Counted from the first letter of the stretch, positions 53,840 through 62,582 are shown. The stretch is DNA of 64,000 nt from Aurantimonas coralicida_A (GCF_036016755.1 NZ_JAYXIH010000016.1:27116-91115); one strand, 5' to 3'. Notes: generated from the sequence alone by a model not told the origin. Numbers and translations: made by a program.

Positions 53840-55285
53840 CTATTGCAGGCCGGCTTGCTGGAGCTGCTCGTCGATGCTGGCGGCGAGCTGGTCCAGGCCT
53901 TCGTCGACCGGCACCTCATTGGCGACCATGCGTTGCAGCATCGCCGCCCAGGCGGTGGTCACGTCGAAGAACAGCGGCTGCGGGGTGAAGTAGATCTTGG
54001 CGCCGGGCGACGACACCTCGAACTGCTCGACATAGCCGGGATATTTCGACTCGATGCGCTCGAGGAACTCCTGGTCCTTCCAAACGCTGGTGCGAACCGG
54101 GTTGACGAAGTCCATCTTGCGGGCGCCGAAGAGATCGTGCTCCTTCGAGGAAGCCCACTGCATGAAGTACCAGGTGGCGTCCTTGTTGTTGGAGAAGTTG
54201 GACATGGCCAGCGACCAGATCCACACGTTCGGCGTCGGCGCGTCTGCCGACGGGTTGGGCGCGATCGCGGCATAGGCGATGTTGCCGGCTTCCTTGTTGT
54301 CGCCGCCATTCATGAAATAGCCGAGGATGTCGGCGTCGTAGATCATCGCCGAGGCGCCGGCGCCGAGATCGGTGCCGACCTGGTACCAGGTGTAGGTCGA
54401 CCAGTTCTTCGGGCCGTAATCCTGGATCATCTTGACCCAGTCGCGATGGTAGGCCTTCGACCCGTCAGTGTTCATGGCCGCGTTGAGAACGCCGCCATTG
54501 TTCATCAGGTCCTTCTCGCCGAAATTGCTGTAGCCGGAGAGGAAACCGGGATGGATGGTCGCCCAGGAACGCGAGCCGCGCACCCCGATCGGATAGATGT
54601 TGGAATCGACGCTCTTGAGCTTTTCGCAGGCGGCGAGCAACGCCGGCATGTCCTTCGGCGGCTCGACACCGGCCTTTTCGAACATCGTCTTGTTGTAAGA
54701 TATGTTGTTCTGCTCGAAGCCCCAGGGGATGCACCACTGCTTGGCGTCGCCCGTGCCGAGTTCGGAGCCCGGCGTGCCGTCCCAGGCGGTCGAGGCCCGG
54801 AGGCCGGGAAGGAAATCCTCCCAATCCCACGACGCCGCGGTCTTCGCCGGGTCGTTGATGTATTCGTTGAGATCGGTGATCCAACCGGCCGGACCATAGG
54901 TCCAGGTCATGTAGGCGCCGGTCATCAGCGCGTCGTATTCGGACGACCCCGACGAAAGGGCGGCGGTGACCTTGTCGAAATAGACGTCCTCGGGGAAGAC
55001 GTCGTAGGTCACTTCCATGCCGGTTAGCTCTTTGAATGCCTCAATATCGGCAATCATCGCATCGGCATAGGGATGCTTGTTGAGTAGCAATTTGAGCGAT
55101 GTGCCCTTGTGCTTCATCCAGTCGAAGTCTGAGGCCTGCGCAAACGCGCGGGTTGCGGCCGAGGCCATCAGGCTCGACGCGGTAATGGTCCCGATGCCGA
55201 GATAGCCCATCCGCTTCAGGAACTCCCGCCGGCCCAGTCGGCCGCGGACGAATGAATCGACCAGATCCTTTTCCTTGTCATACAT
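53840..55285 (-). CDS. ABC transporter substrate-binding protein, Tat-type signal (GlpV-like position)
   Basis: This 481-residue family 1 binding protein has the twin-arginine motif GRLGRREFLKRMGYLG and cleavage near RAFA-QA. The mature part has GTSLKLLLNKHPYADAMIADI, SEYDALMTGAYMTWTYG and the C-terminal PQPLFFDVTTAWAAMLQ. It is the first gene of the 12-kb minus-strand operon and has a strong AGGAGG ribosome binding site. Ligand unknown; glycerol or a C4-C5 polyol is likely from context. Confidence 0.88.
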   Translation of the reverse strand: MYDKEKDLVDSFVRGRLGRREFLKRMGYLGIGTITASSLMASAATRAFAQASDFDWMKHKGTSLKLLLNKHPYADAMIADIEAFKELTGMEVTYDVFPEDVYFDKVTAALSSGSSEYDALMTGAYMTWTYGPAGWITDLNEYINDPAKTAASWDWEDFLPGLRASTAWDGTPGSELGTGDAKQWCIPWGFEQNNISYNKTMFEKAGVEPPKDMPALLAACEKLKSVDSNIYPIGVRGSRSWATIHPGFLSGYSNFGEKDLMNNGGVLNAAMNTDGSKAYHRDWVKMIQDYGPKNWSTYTWYQVGTDLGAGASAMIYDADILGYFMNGGDNKEAGNIAYAAIAPNPSADAPTPNVWIWSLAMSNFSNNKDATWYFMQWASSKEHDLFGARKMDFVNPVRTSVWKDQEFLERIESKYPGYVEQFEVSSPGAKIYFTPQPLFFDVTTAWAAMLQRMVANEVPVDEGLDQLAASIDEQLQQAGLQ

Positions 55286-55724
55286 GGCTGCTTCTCCTCC
55301 TCTTTGGCCGTGTCGTTAGGGGCATGCCGGCCTCATGCTGTTTAGTCCCCCGCGCTCGCCTTCACATCCAAGTGGATCCTCCGATTTCGTCGGAGCGAGG
55401 CCGTTGCGGATGCCGCCGCCAAGTCAGGCGAGTTTCGCTCACCGCGTCTCCTGGCGTCTGTTCGGAACCATGACGCTGGCGTCGCGCGGGTAGTCGAGAT
55501 CAAAAGCGGCACCCGGCTGCCGAGAGCCGCAGCGTCGATCTTCAGTTGGCGACGGCGTCCAAGTCGTACGGCGCACAACAGTCGGTCTCGAAGCAAGAAT
55601 GTCGCCCTGGAGACCATGCTTCGCTCCCATTACCGCTGTCCGGTTGGCGCGGGTTCTTTTCAGCGTCAGTAAAATTTTTCACCTTCTGAAGTTTTTGTCA
55701 AGCGACCTTGCCGCCGGGGTGAAT
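55286..55724. other. Upstream region of the binding-protein operon
   Basis: The 439 bp hold no supported gene. They should carry the promoter of the minus-strand operon. A single TTTGTCAAG (55694-55702) is one base from the operator box at 34656 but stands alone beside the IS remnant. Confidence 0.4.
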
Positions 55725-56277
55725 TGAGAAGCGATCGCACCGCCCAGTTTGCGATCTATGACTTCGTCGAGGCCCGCACTCATGATGGACGGAAGTTCAG
55801 GATGCTCAACATCATCGACGAGCCTACCCGGGAATGCCTGGCGATCCGGATCGACCGCAAGCTGAACTCGACCAACGTCATCGATGCCTTGACCGACCTG
55901 TTCATCCTGCGCGGCGTGCCCAGTCACATACGATCGGACAACGGGCCGGAATTTATTGCCAAGGCAGTGCGCGAATGGATCGTTGCCGCCGGCGCCAGAA
56001 CCGCGTTCATCGAGCCCGGCAGCGCGTGGGAGAACGGTTATTGCGACAGCTTCAACGCCCGAATCCGGGAGGAGCACTTGAACGGCGAGATCTTCTACCC
56101 GCTGGTCGAAGCCAAGGTCGTGATCGAAAGCTGGCCCGCCATTACAACACGGAACGCCCGCACTCGTCGTTGGGCTATCGGCCACCGGCACCCAAGGTCG
56201 TGCAATGGCCCGCTTCGCCATCCGGACCGGCTTCACCGGCCACGCCAGCCTTGGCGCCAAGGCCTGTCATGCACTAA
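55725..56277 (+). pseudogene. IS3-family transposase (OrfB) C-terminal remnant, frameshifted
   Basis: The frame starts inside the rve domain (AIYDFVEARTHDGRKFRM) and retains SDNGPEFIAKAVREW and the later NARIREEHLNGEIFYP, with two of the DDE acidic residues visible. Near 56135 one base is missing (tggcccgcc), after which the reading frame shifts to HYNTERPHSSLGYRPPAPK. The first two thirds of the protein are absent. It is an inactive relic. Confidence 0.85.
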
Positions 56278-56326
56278 GATTTGCCCCAGACCACTCGGTG
56301 GGGGCCGACCATTCCGGGGCACCCAG

Positions 56327-56452
56327 CTAGCTTTCAGTTAAGGCGGAACGGCAAGCGTCGATCAGGAGGATCACGCGACCGTGCTCTGCGATAGCCGCAA
56401 TCGCATCATGGAAGTCGGTGAGGGGCAGCGCGGTGATCGGGTCGCTGACCAT
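56327..56452 (-). pseudogene. Caspase-like (peptidase C14) domain scrap
   Basis: The 41 residues include LTDFHDAIAAIAEHGRVILLIDACRS, which fits the strand carrying the catalytic Cys (DACR) of bacterial caspase-like proteins. The frame stops eight residues later, where the IS3 remnant ends, and upstream sequence loses family character. The match is short, so confidence is low. Confidence 0.4.
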
Positions 56453-56618
56453 TGCAAACTGTAGCGCCGGTCGATCACTCAAAGAAGCTGACGTTCCTTC
56501 CAGACAAAATGGCGCCGAGACTTGACCGACCGCATGAAGTCGGCCCATCAGTCGCGCCGAATGCAGATAGTGCCACAGCCCAATGCCGCACCATGTTCTG
56601 CGCAATAGGAGCTGCGAG

Positions 56619-56936
56619 ATGGCGCGAAAAATTCGGGACGCGAGTTGGCTTGAGAACGAGTCGACCGATACCGAGCCTCCGGAGCCGTGCTGGCTATGCG
56701 GCCGATTGCTGGGTGAGACCGTGGACCGCTTCCACCCGATCCCCAAAAGCCGGGGTGGCCGTGACACCGTTCTTGTCCATCCCATCTGCCGGGAAACCAT
56801 CGACGCCAATTTCACGGCGAGCGAACTGGTCCGCCACGCAGAAGGCGGGACGCCCCTCACGGATAACGAGACGGTCGCACGCTTCGTAAAATGGGTCGCC
56901 AAAAAGCCTGCCGACTTTCACTCTGCGACCAAGTAG
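56619..56936 (+). CDS. Small HNH-like zinc-motif protein
   Basis: This 105-residue protein has CWLCGRLLGE, then DRFHPIPKSRGGRDT and HPICRETIDANFT. The Cys pair, His-Pro and late His/Cys resemble a compact HNH/zinc-finger nuclease core, but a full catalytic His-Asn-His set was not established. The start at 56619 has AGGAG seven bases upstream. It stands alone among IS remnants. Function unknown. Confidence 0.6.
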   Translation: MARKIRDASWLENESTDTEPPEPCWLCGRLLGETVDRFHPIPKSRGGRDTVLVHPICRETIDANFTASELVRHAEGGTPLTDNETVARFVKWVAKKPADFHSATK

Positions 56937-57171
56937 GGTCGTCAGCCGAACGTCGGCTTCGCCACCTCTTCTACCGGAGATAGGACCGTCCGATTCTGGC
57001 CCTGCTACGCCGTAAGTGCCCCTATCATTCCTCTTCTACCAGCGATGACCCGCACGCACCGTCCGGCAAGTGCGCCGCACGGCGTCAAGGCCTCGGTCTA
57101 CATGGAGCCGTCGATCTTCTGTGAGACTTCGGCGAAGAGATTGCTGATCGTTGCGCGGGTAAAGACCTTTC

Positions 57172-57198
57172 TGGACTTGCCTCGCAAAACTGGAGAGC
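57172..57198 (+). repeat. IS terminal inverted repeat, left
   Basis: Begins TGGACTTGC and ends GGAGAGC; pairs with the right end at 58492-58518. Confidence 0.88.
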
Positions 57199-57224
57199 TC
57201 TTCTGATGGAAGGAGGAGCATTCC

Positions 57225-57521
57225 ATGGGCAAGCCACATCGCCGGTTCGACAAGGAATTCGAGGCGGAGGCCGTACGTCTGGTCGAGATGAGCGGGCGAA
57301 CGCAGCGCGAGATCGCAGAGGATCTGGGTATCGGGCTGTCGACGCTGCGTCGCTGGCTCGACAAACGCCGTGAGCGCGATCTGGAATCGCCACCACCCGA
57401 ACGGCAGGAAGATCTGGCGGTAGAGCTGAAGCGACTGCGGCGCGAGAACGAGATCCTGCGGCAGGAACGCGAGATCCTGAAGCGGGCCGCGACTTTTTTC
57501 GCCAAGGAGGGAAGTCGATGA
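57225..57521 (+). CDS. IS3-family transposase OrfA (helix-turn-helix)
   Basis: This 98-residue protein has an HTH of the transposase_8 type (KEFEAEAVRLVEMSGRTQREIAEDLGIG, then STLRRWLDK) and a C-terminal leucine-zipper-like stretch (LKRLRRENEILRQEREILKRA). The stop overlaps the OrfB ATG (ATGA at 57518), consistent with translational coupling or programmed frameshifting to a fusion transposase. Confidence 0.92.
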   Translation: MGKPHRRFDKEFEAEAVRLVEMSGRTQREIAEDLGIGLSTLRRWLDKRRERDLESPPPERQEDLAVELKRLRRENEILRQEREILKRAATFFAKEGSR

Positions 57522-58482
57522 GGTTCCGTCTCATCGATGCGGCGAAGAAGGAGTTCCCCGTACAGCGTTTGTGCAAGGTCCTCGGCGTCAGTCCGAGCGG
57601 CTATTTCGCCTGGAAGGAGCGTCCGGCCTGCCGCCGACAGCGCGACGACATGGTGTTGCTGGCGCATGTCCGCTCGGCCTTTGCCCTGTCGAGCGGGACC
57701 TACGGAAGCCCGCGCATGGTGCATGAGCTACGCGACAATGGCCTGCCGATCGGCCGCCGACGCGTCGCCCGTTTGATGCGCGAGAACGGGATGAAGGCAC
57801 GGCAGAAGCGGCGCTTCAAGCGGACGACCGACAGCCTGCACGCCTTCCCGGTGGCCCCGAACCTCCTCGATCAGGACTTCACCGCCACGGGGCCGAACCA
57901 GAAGTGGGGCGCCGACATCTCCTATGTCTGGACCCGCGAGGGTTGGCTGTATCTCGCTGTCATCATCGATCTCTTTGCCCGGCGCGTCGTCGGATGGGCA
58001 ACCAGCGATCGGCTTCACAAGGAACTGGCATTGTCGGCCCTTCGCCGAGCCGTCACCGTGCGGCGTCCTGTCGCCGGCCTCATTCACCATGCGGACCGCG
58101 GCAGCCAATACTGCGCCATCGAGTACCAGGCGGAGCTGAGGAAGCACGGCATCCTGATCTCGATGTCGGGGAAGGGAAACTGTTTCGACAACGCGATGGT
58201 AGAGACCTTCTTCAAGACGTTGAAGGCCGAACTCGTCTGGCGCGGGGCCTTCCAAAGCCGGGCAGAGGCGACCCACGCGATCGCTCGCTACATCGACGGC
58301 TTCTACAACCCCGTCCGGCGCCATTCNTGAAGGCCGAACTCGTCTGGCGCGGGGCCTTCCAAAGCCGGGCAGAGGCGACCCACGCGATCGCTCGCTACAT
58401 CGACGGCTTCTACAACCCCGTCCGGCGCCATTCGGCGCTCGACTTCATCAGCCCGCTTCAGTTCGAGAGGCTGGCCGCATAA
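57518..58482 (+). CDS. IS3-family transposase OrfB (rve integrase domain), split by an assembly join
   Basis: OrfB starts RFRLIDAAKKEFPVQRLC. The catalytic DDE residues are Asp in WGADISYVWT, Asp in HHADRGSQY and Glu in AMVETFFKTLKAE. The assembled frame breaks at the N (58327) because 106 bp are duplicated there. Deleting one copy and the N (107 bp) restores one frame of 285 codons ending at 58482 (SALDFISPLQFERLAA). The gene is therefore probably intact in the organism. Confidence 0.88.
58221..58433. repeat. Identical 106-bp tandem copies separated by an N
   Basis: 58221-58326 equals 58328-58433 base for base, with one undetermined base at 58327. This is the signature of two contig ends that share an overlap and were joined without merging it. 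It is not a biological repeat in all likelihood. Confidence 0.9.
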
Positions 58483-58491
58483 ACTGAAAAC

Positions 58492-58518
58492 GCTCTCCAA
58501 TTTGTCGGAGCAAGTCCA
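58492..58518 (-). repeat. IS terminal inverted repeat, right
   Basis: Reverse complement begins TGGACTTGC and ends GGAGAGC; partner of 57172-57198. Confidence 0.88.
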
Positions 58519-58543
58519 TTCCCCACCAAGACCGAGGCTGAAG

Positions 58544-58740
58544 TGAACCACCCCGGGTTTCCCGGAGACTGTTTGGTGTTAATCCAACGCCGCGATTGGC
58601 ATGGCCTCAAGCTGGGCGTAGTAGGCGTCTTCTGCCTCGGCAGGCGGAACGTTGCCGATCGGCTCGAGAAGGCGCCAGTTGTTGAACCAGTCGACCCATT
58701 CGAGGGTGGCGAACTCGACGGTTTCGGCGAGACGTTCGGT
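58544..58740 (-). pseudogene. IS3-family transposase C-terminal remnant and element end
   Basis: On the minus strand, 58740-58579 reads ETVEFATLEWVDWFNNWRLL and then AEAEDAYYAQLEAMPIAALD followed by a stop, the typical C-terminus of another IS3-group OrfB. The adjoining TGAACCACCCCGGGTTTCCC at 58544 looks like that element's terminal repeat. The rest of the element is missing at the 58740 side. Confidence 0.8.
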
Positions 58741-58768
58741 TTAGCGAATGCTGACGTATTGGGCGGAT

Positions 58769-59018
58769 TCAATCGGTCAACGCAACATGGATCGTGTCAC
58801 CTTTGAGCAGCCATGGGTCAAGGACATCGGCCAGGGTCTTCCAACCGAGCGTATTTCGTGGGCCTTGCATTGAAGGTGGCAGCTACGGCAGCGATCGCCT
58901 CGGTACTATGCGCGCTGAGGTCAGTCCCCTTCGGGAAGTACTGGCGCAGCAGCCCGTTCGTATTCTCGTTGGTACCGCGCTTCGAGGGGCTATGAGGACA
59001 GCAGAAGTAGACCTCGAT
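58769..59018 (-). pseudogene. IS30-family transposase C-terminal remnant, frameshifted
   Basis: The minus strand reads EVYFCCPHSPSKRGTNENTN and GLLRQYFPKGTDLSAHS, then shifts frame near NARPTK into TLGWKTLADVLDPWLLKGDT and VALTD with a stop at 58769. These are the end motifs of IS30 transposases. The N-terminal and catalytic parts are absent. Confidence 0.82.
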
Positions 59019-59054
59019 GCAACGGCGTCGATCCTCCAAGCCGCGGATCGTCGG

Positions 59055-59091
59055 AATTTGCACCACACCCTGCAATACAATTTGCACCACA
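59055..59091. repeat. Direct repeats AATTTGCACCACA near the right attachment copy
   Basis: AATTTGCACCACA occurs at 59055-59067 and 59079-59091, 24 bp apart. A related AATTTTGCACTACAC lies just inside the 59176 repeat copy and AATTTTGCGCCACAC at the equivalent left position near 28231. They may be recombinase arm-binding sites. Confidence 0.4.
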
Positions 59092-59175
59092 TTGAACACG
59101 ACCGGCTTCGTAGAGGTTTTCGTACCATGTCGCATTTTAGAGGATATTGTCCCTCGCTGTGATTTTTGATCGAGT

Positions 59176-59341
59176 TTCGAGTCTTCTCGACCGCACCAGC
59201 CTTCCTCATTGGAAATGTTGGCGTTTGGCATCTACGCCAAAGGCCGGTCGCATTTTCCCACCATTTGCATCAAATTTTGCACTACACGCTTTCAAGATGA
59301 AGGTCTGCAGACGAAGGCCTCGTTCCTTGAGTGGCGCGGGA
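59176..59341. repeat. Right attachment-type direct repeat (tRNA-Leu 3' end copy and integrase remnant)
   Basis: 59176-59203 is identical to the tRNA-Leu 3' core at 28134. The following bases match the left flank, including the start of the integrase remnant, where the ATG has become AAG (acgaaggcctcg). There is no complete tRNA here. The 59342-59474 stretch that follows holds only degraded sequence up to the RND gene end. Confidence 0.85.
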
Positions 59342-59474
59342 AGCGTGGGATATTTCGCTCTGTCCGCGGGGCGAGCGTAGCGCGGTATTTCGTAGCCCGC
59401 CGGATTTCGATCCGGAGGCTGTCAACGCAAGAGCAGTTTCAGACCGACGCGGTGTTAAAAATCGGCCATGCGGT

Positions 59475-62400
59475 TCAATCGGGCTTCTGCGATCCGTCCG
59501 GTGTCTCGACCTGGGCAAGTCCCAGATCGTCCAGGATGACATAGAGCGCGGGCAGTCCGATCAGCACCAGCACGGTAGAGACGACAAGCCCGAATACCAC
59601 CGCGATCACCAGCGGGATGACGGCGGTGGCCTGGGTGCTGGTTTCCGCCAGCAATGGCAAAAGCCCGGCCGCGGTGGTAGTCGACGAGATCAAGATCGCC
59701 CGCAGGCGGGCGCGGCTCGCCTGTCCGGCAGCGGCTTCGATGCCCATTCCTTCGCTGCGATAACTCTTGATGAACTGCACCAGAAGGATGGAATTGTTGA
59801 CGACGATTCCGGCCAGTGATGCAGCTCCCACCAGCGAGGGCATCGACAGATTGTAGCCCATGAGAACGTGGCCCCAGATCGCGCCCATGAACGCCAGGGG
59901 AATGGCCAGCATGACGATGACCGGTTCCAGATAACTGCGGAACTGGAACGACAGGATGAGGAAGATCCCGAGCAGACCGATCGCGAGGCCGCGCGCGATG
60001 GACGCGCCGGTTTCCGCCGTGCTGGCCGCCTGACCCTCGATCGCGACACCGATGTCCGGGTAACGGTCGGGGAGGGAGGCAAGCCAACCCGTCTGGAGAT
60101 CGGCAACGATCGCACCCGCATTGGCGACGCGCTGGTCCAGCTGGGCACTGACGGTGACGGTCCGCTGGCCGTCGATACGATTGATCTTGGCCCAGTCGCG
60201 GGCGGCTTCGACCTCCGTCACCTGCGGTAGCGGCATGGGTGCGCCATTCGGTCCGATCACTACGGTGTCGGTCAGAAAATCGTATGTCGCGCGCTCGCCC
60301 CTGCTTTGGCGGACGACGATGTCGATGTCCAGATCACCGATCTGCACTGTTTCGACGATGTCTCCCAGGACATCGGTCCGCAATTGCTCAGCCACATCCG
60401 CGGCCGACAGCCCGGCGGCCGCCGCGCCCGGCGCCAGCGACAGTCGTCGTTGCGGCTTGCCGGGGCGCAGGTCGGTAATCACGTTGTAGACGCCCGCATA
60501 GGTGGCAAGCTCGCCCGCCAGCTCCGCCGCCGCGCGGTCGAGGCGGCTAAGGTCCGAGTTCTTCAGGCGGATTTCGATGGGAACGCCCGCGGGGCCGAAC
60601 CCCGGTTCCTGGATCATCAGGCTCACCAGCCCGTCGATCGGACCGATCGCCTCGCGCCAGCGCGTCGTGAGATCGTCGAGCGACGTCGCGCGGATTTCGG
60701 CGGTCAGAAGGTCGGCCGAGACGGTCGCAACATGCGGTCCGCTCTCGCCGGCGCTGAGGTTGCGGTTGAAGTCGGCGCGGATCGAGCGCACCAGCGCGGC
60801 ACCCTCGGGCTGATCCGGTGTCAGCGCTTCGTCGACGCTTAGCAGCGCCGCCGTCACCTGCTCGACCACGGCTTCGGTCCGGGCCAGCGGCGTGCCCTGC
60901 GGCATGAGAATGCGCGCCTCCAGCACGTCGCCATCGATGTCGGGCATCGCCTCCATGCGGATGTTGCCGCCGGCGATGAAACCGACCGAGCCCAGCAGCA
61001 GCGCCAGCATCGCCGCCAGCGTTATGTAGCGCGCGCGGATCGCCCGATCGGCCAGTGCGCCGACGCCGGATTGAAACCGCGCGAAACCTTTGTCGAAGGT
61101 CCTGCGCAGGCGCGATTCCGATTCAGGTCCCTTCCGCCCGCCCTTCAGATGGTGCGGCAGGATCCAGAACGCTTCGATGAGACTAGCCGCCAGCGCCGCC
61201 ACAAGCACGATCGGAACCACCTCCAGAACGGCGCCGAGTTCGCCCGACAGGAACGACAACGGTACAAACACCGCCGCCGTCGTCAGGAATGACGACATCA
61301 CGCCGGGTAGGACCTCCCGCGTCCCGTTCACCACGGCGGCAAGCGGGGCCTGTCCCTCGGCCGCGCAGCGCGCGACATTGTCGGTAATGACCACGGCGTC
61401 ATCCATCACGATCCCGATCGCCATCAGGAACGCGACCAGGGTAATCATGTTGATCGACAGACCCAGCAGCGCCATCGCCACGAACGCTCCGGCGAACGCC
61501 ACCGGCAGGCCCAGCACCCCCCAGAGCGCCATGCGCACGCGGAAGAACAGGCTCATCACCAGCGTCACCAGCACGAGCCCCATGATGCCATTCTCGACCA
61601 GCATCACCAGTCGATCGCGCACAATCGAGGTCATGTCGGTGGTGATGGTCAGCCGCACCGCCGCGCCCCGGCGGGCCTGTTCCAGCGCGACGAATTCCTG
61701 CAGGCGGTCCATCACGCTCAGCGCGTCGGTGCGGCCGCTCTTGTAGATATCCAGAACCAGCGCCCGTTCGCCGTTGAAGAGGATCTTTTCCTCGGCCTTC
61801 TCGAATCCGTCGGTCAACTCGGCGATTTCGCCAAGGCGCAACTCCGCCGCCGACTTTCCTGAAATCACGATCAGATCGGCCAGATCCGCGATCCGCCGCC
61901 GCTGATCCGTGAACCGCAACTGCACATCGGCTTGCGGCGTCTCCAGCGTCCCGAGCGGCATATCGACGTTCTGTCGCCCGATCGCGCCGGCGATGTCGCG
62001 CACCGACAGGCCGTATTGGCGCAGCAGATCGGCCGAAACCTCGACCTGCCATTGCCGCTGCGACACGCCGCGGACCATCACATCGGCCACGTCCGGCAGA
62101 GCCAGCACCGCGTCTTCCAATTGCGCGGCGTAGCGTTCCAGATCGTCAAAGCTCATATCCCCGCTGACGGCGAGGGCGGCGACCTGATCGGTGCGGTGCA
62201 TCTCCCGGATCACCGGGGCGTCGGCGAGGTCGGGGAAGTCAGTGATCGCCTCGACCTCGGTCTTGATGTCGTCCAGAAACTGGCTCGCCGTGCCGCCCGG
62301 CGTCATCTTCGCAAGCGCGTTCGCCAGATTGTCCTCGGCGCTGCATCGAAATTCCTCCATGTAATCGACGCGGCGCAGGCCTTCCTCCAGCCGCTGGCAG

Positions 62401-62582
62401 ACCGACTCCTCGACATCGGCCGCCGTGGCGCCCCGATAGAGAACGGCGATGCTGACCTCGGTCGGCAGAAAGTCGGGAAACGTCTCGCGTTTCAGCTGGG
62501 GCGCGGCGATCGCGCCCGCCGCAAGAAAAACGATCAGGAGCAGGTTGGCGGCGGTGGGATGGGCGGCGAACCAGCGGATCAC
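59475..62582 (-). CDS. RND family efflux transporter permease (AcrB/HAE1 superfamily)
   Basis: This 1035-residue protein has the RND layout of 12 spans and two large periplasmic loops. The N-terminus is MIRWFAAHPTAANLLLIVFL. The proton-relay motif GIVMDDAVVITDN with two Asp is in span four, and the late FMGAIWGHVLMGYNLSMPSLVG is also typical. It exports drugs or other compounds with a membrane-fusion partner, encoded just upstream with a 4-bp overlap. No outer-membrane channel gene is in the window. Confidence 0.93.
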   Translation of the reverse strand: MIRWFAAHPTAANLLLIVFLAAGAIAAPQLKRETFPDFLPTEVSIAVLYRGATAADVEESVCQRLEEGLRRVDYMEEFRCSAEDNLANALAKMTPGGTASQFLDDIKTEVEAITDFPDLADAPVIREMHRTDQVAALAVSGDMSFDDLERYAAQLEDAVLALPDVADVMVRGVSQRQWQVEVSADLLRQYGLSVRDIAGAIGRQNVDMPLGTLETPQADVQLRFTDQRRRIADLADLIVISGKSAAELRLGEIAELTDGFEKAEEKILFNGERALVLDIYKSGRTDALSVMDRLQEFVALEQARRGAAVRLTITTDMTSIVRDRLVMLVENGIMGLVLVTLVMSLFFRVRMALWGVLGLPVAFAGAFVAMALLGLSINMITLVAFLMAIGIVMDDAVVITDNVARCAAEGQAPLAAVVNGTREVLPGVMSSFLTTAAVFVPLSFLSGELGAVLEVVPIVLVAALAASLIEAFWILPHHLKGGRKGPESESRLRRTFDKGFARFQSGVGALADRAIRARYITLAAMLALLLGSVGFIAGGNIRMEAMPDIDGDVLEARILMPQGTPLARTEAVVEQVTAALLSVDEALTPDQPEGAALVRSIRADFNRNLSAGESGPHVATVSADLLTAEIRATSLDDLTTRWREAIGPIDGLVSLMIQEPGFGPAGVPIEIRLKNSDLSRLDRAAAELAGELATYAGVYNVITDLRPGKPQRRLSLAPGAAAAGLSAADVAEQLRTDVLGDIVETVQIGDLDIDIVVRQSRGERATYDFLTDTVVIGPNGAPMPLPQVTEVEAARDWAKINRIDGQRTVTVSAQLDQRVANAGAIVADLQTGWLASLPDRYPDIGVAIEGQAASTAETGASIARGLAIGLLGIFLILSFQFRSYLEPVIVMLAIPLAFMGAIWGHVLMGYNLSMPSLVGAASLAGIVVNNSILLVQFIKSYRSEGMGIEAAAGQASRARLRAILISSTTTAAGLLPLLAETSTQATAVIPLVIAVVFGLVVSTVLVLIGLPALYVILDDLGLAQVETPDGSQKPD

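Larger units (their letters stand above)
57172..58518 (+). mobile_element. Complete IS3-family insertion sequence (assembly-interrupted)
   Basis: The element has 27-bp terminal inverted repeats (57172-57198 and 58492-58518) matching at about 22 of 27 positions, both starting TGGACTTGC. It is flanked by a 3-bp direct repeat TTC (57169-57171 and 58519-58521), the usual IS3-family duplication. It encodes overlapping OrfA and OrfB. The assembled 1347 bp include a 107-bp artefact around an N; without it the element is 1240 bp. Confidence 0.9.

Noticed and set aside
55342..55617. A 91-codon minus-strand frame upstream of the binding protein
   Set aside because: No ribosome binding site or family features; composition like random GC-rich sequence.
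55694..55702. TTTGTCAAG as a SorC operator for the minus-strand importer operon
   Set aside because: Single box, one mismatch, about 410 bp from the start and next to an IS relic; no second box at the expected spacing.
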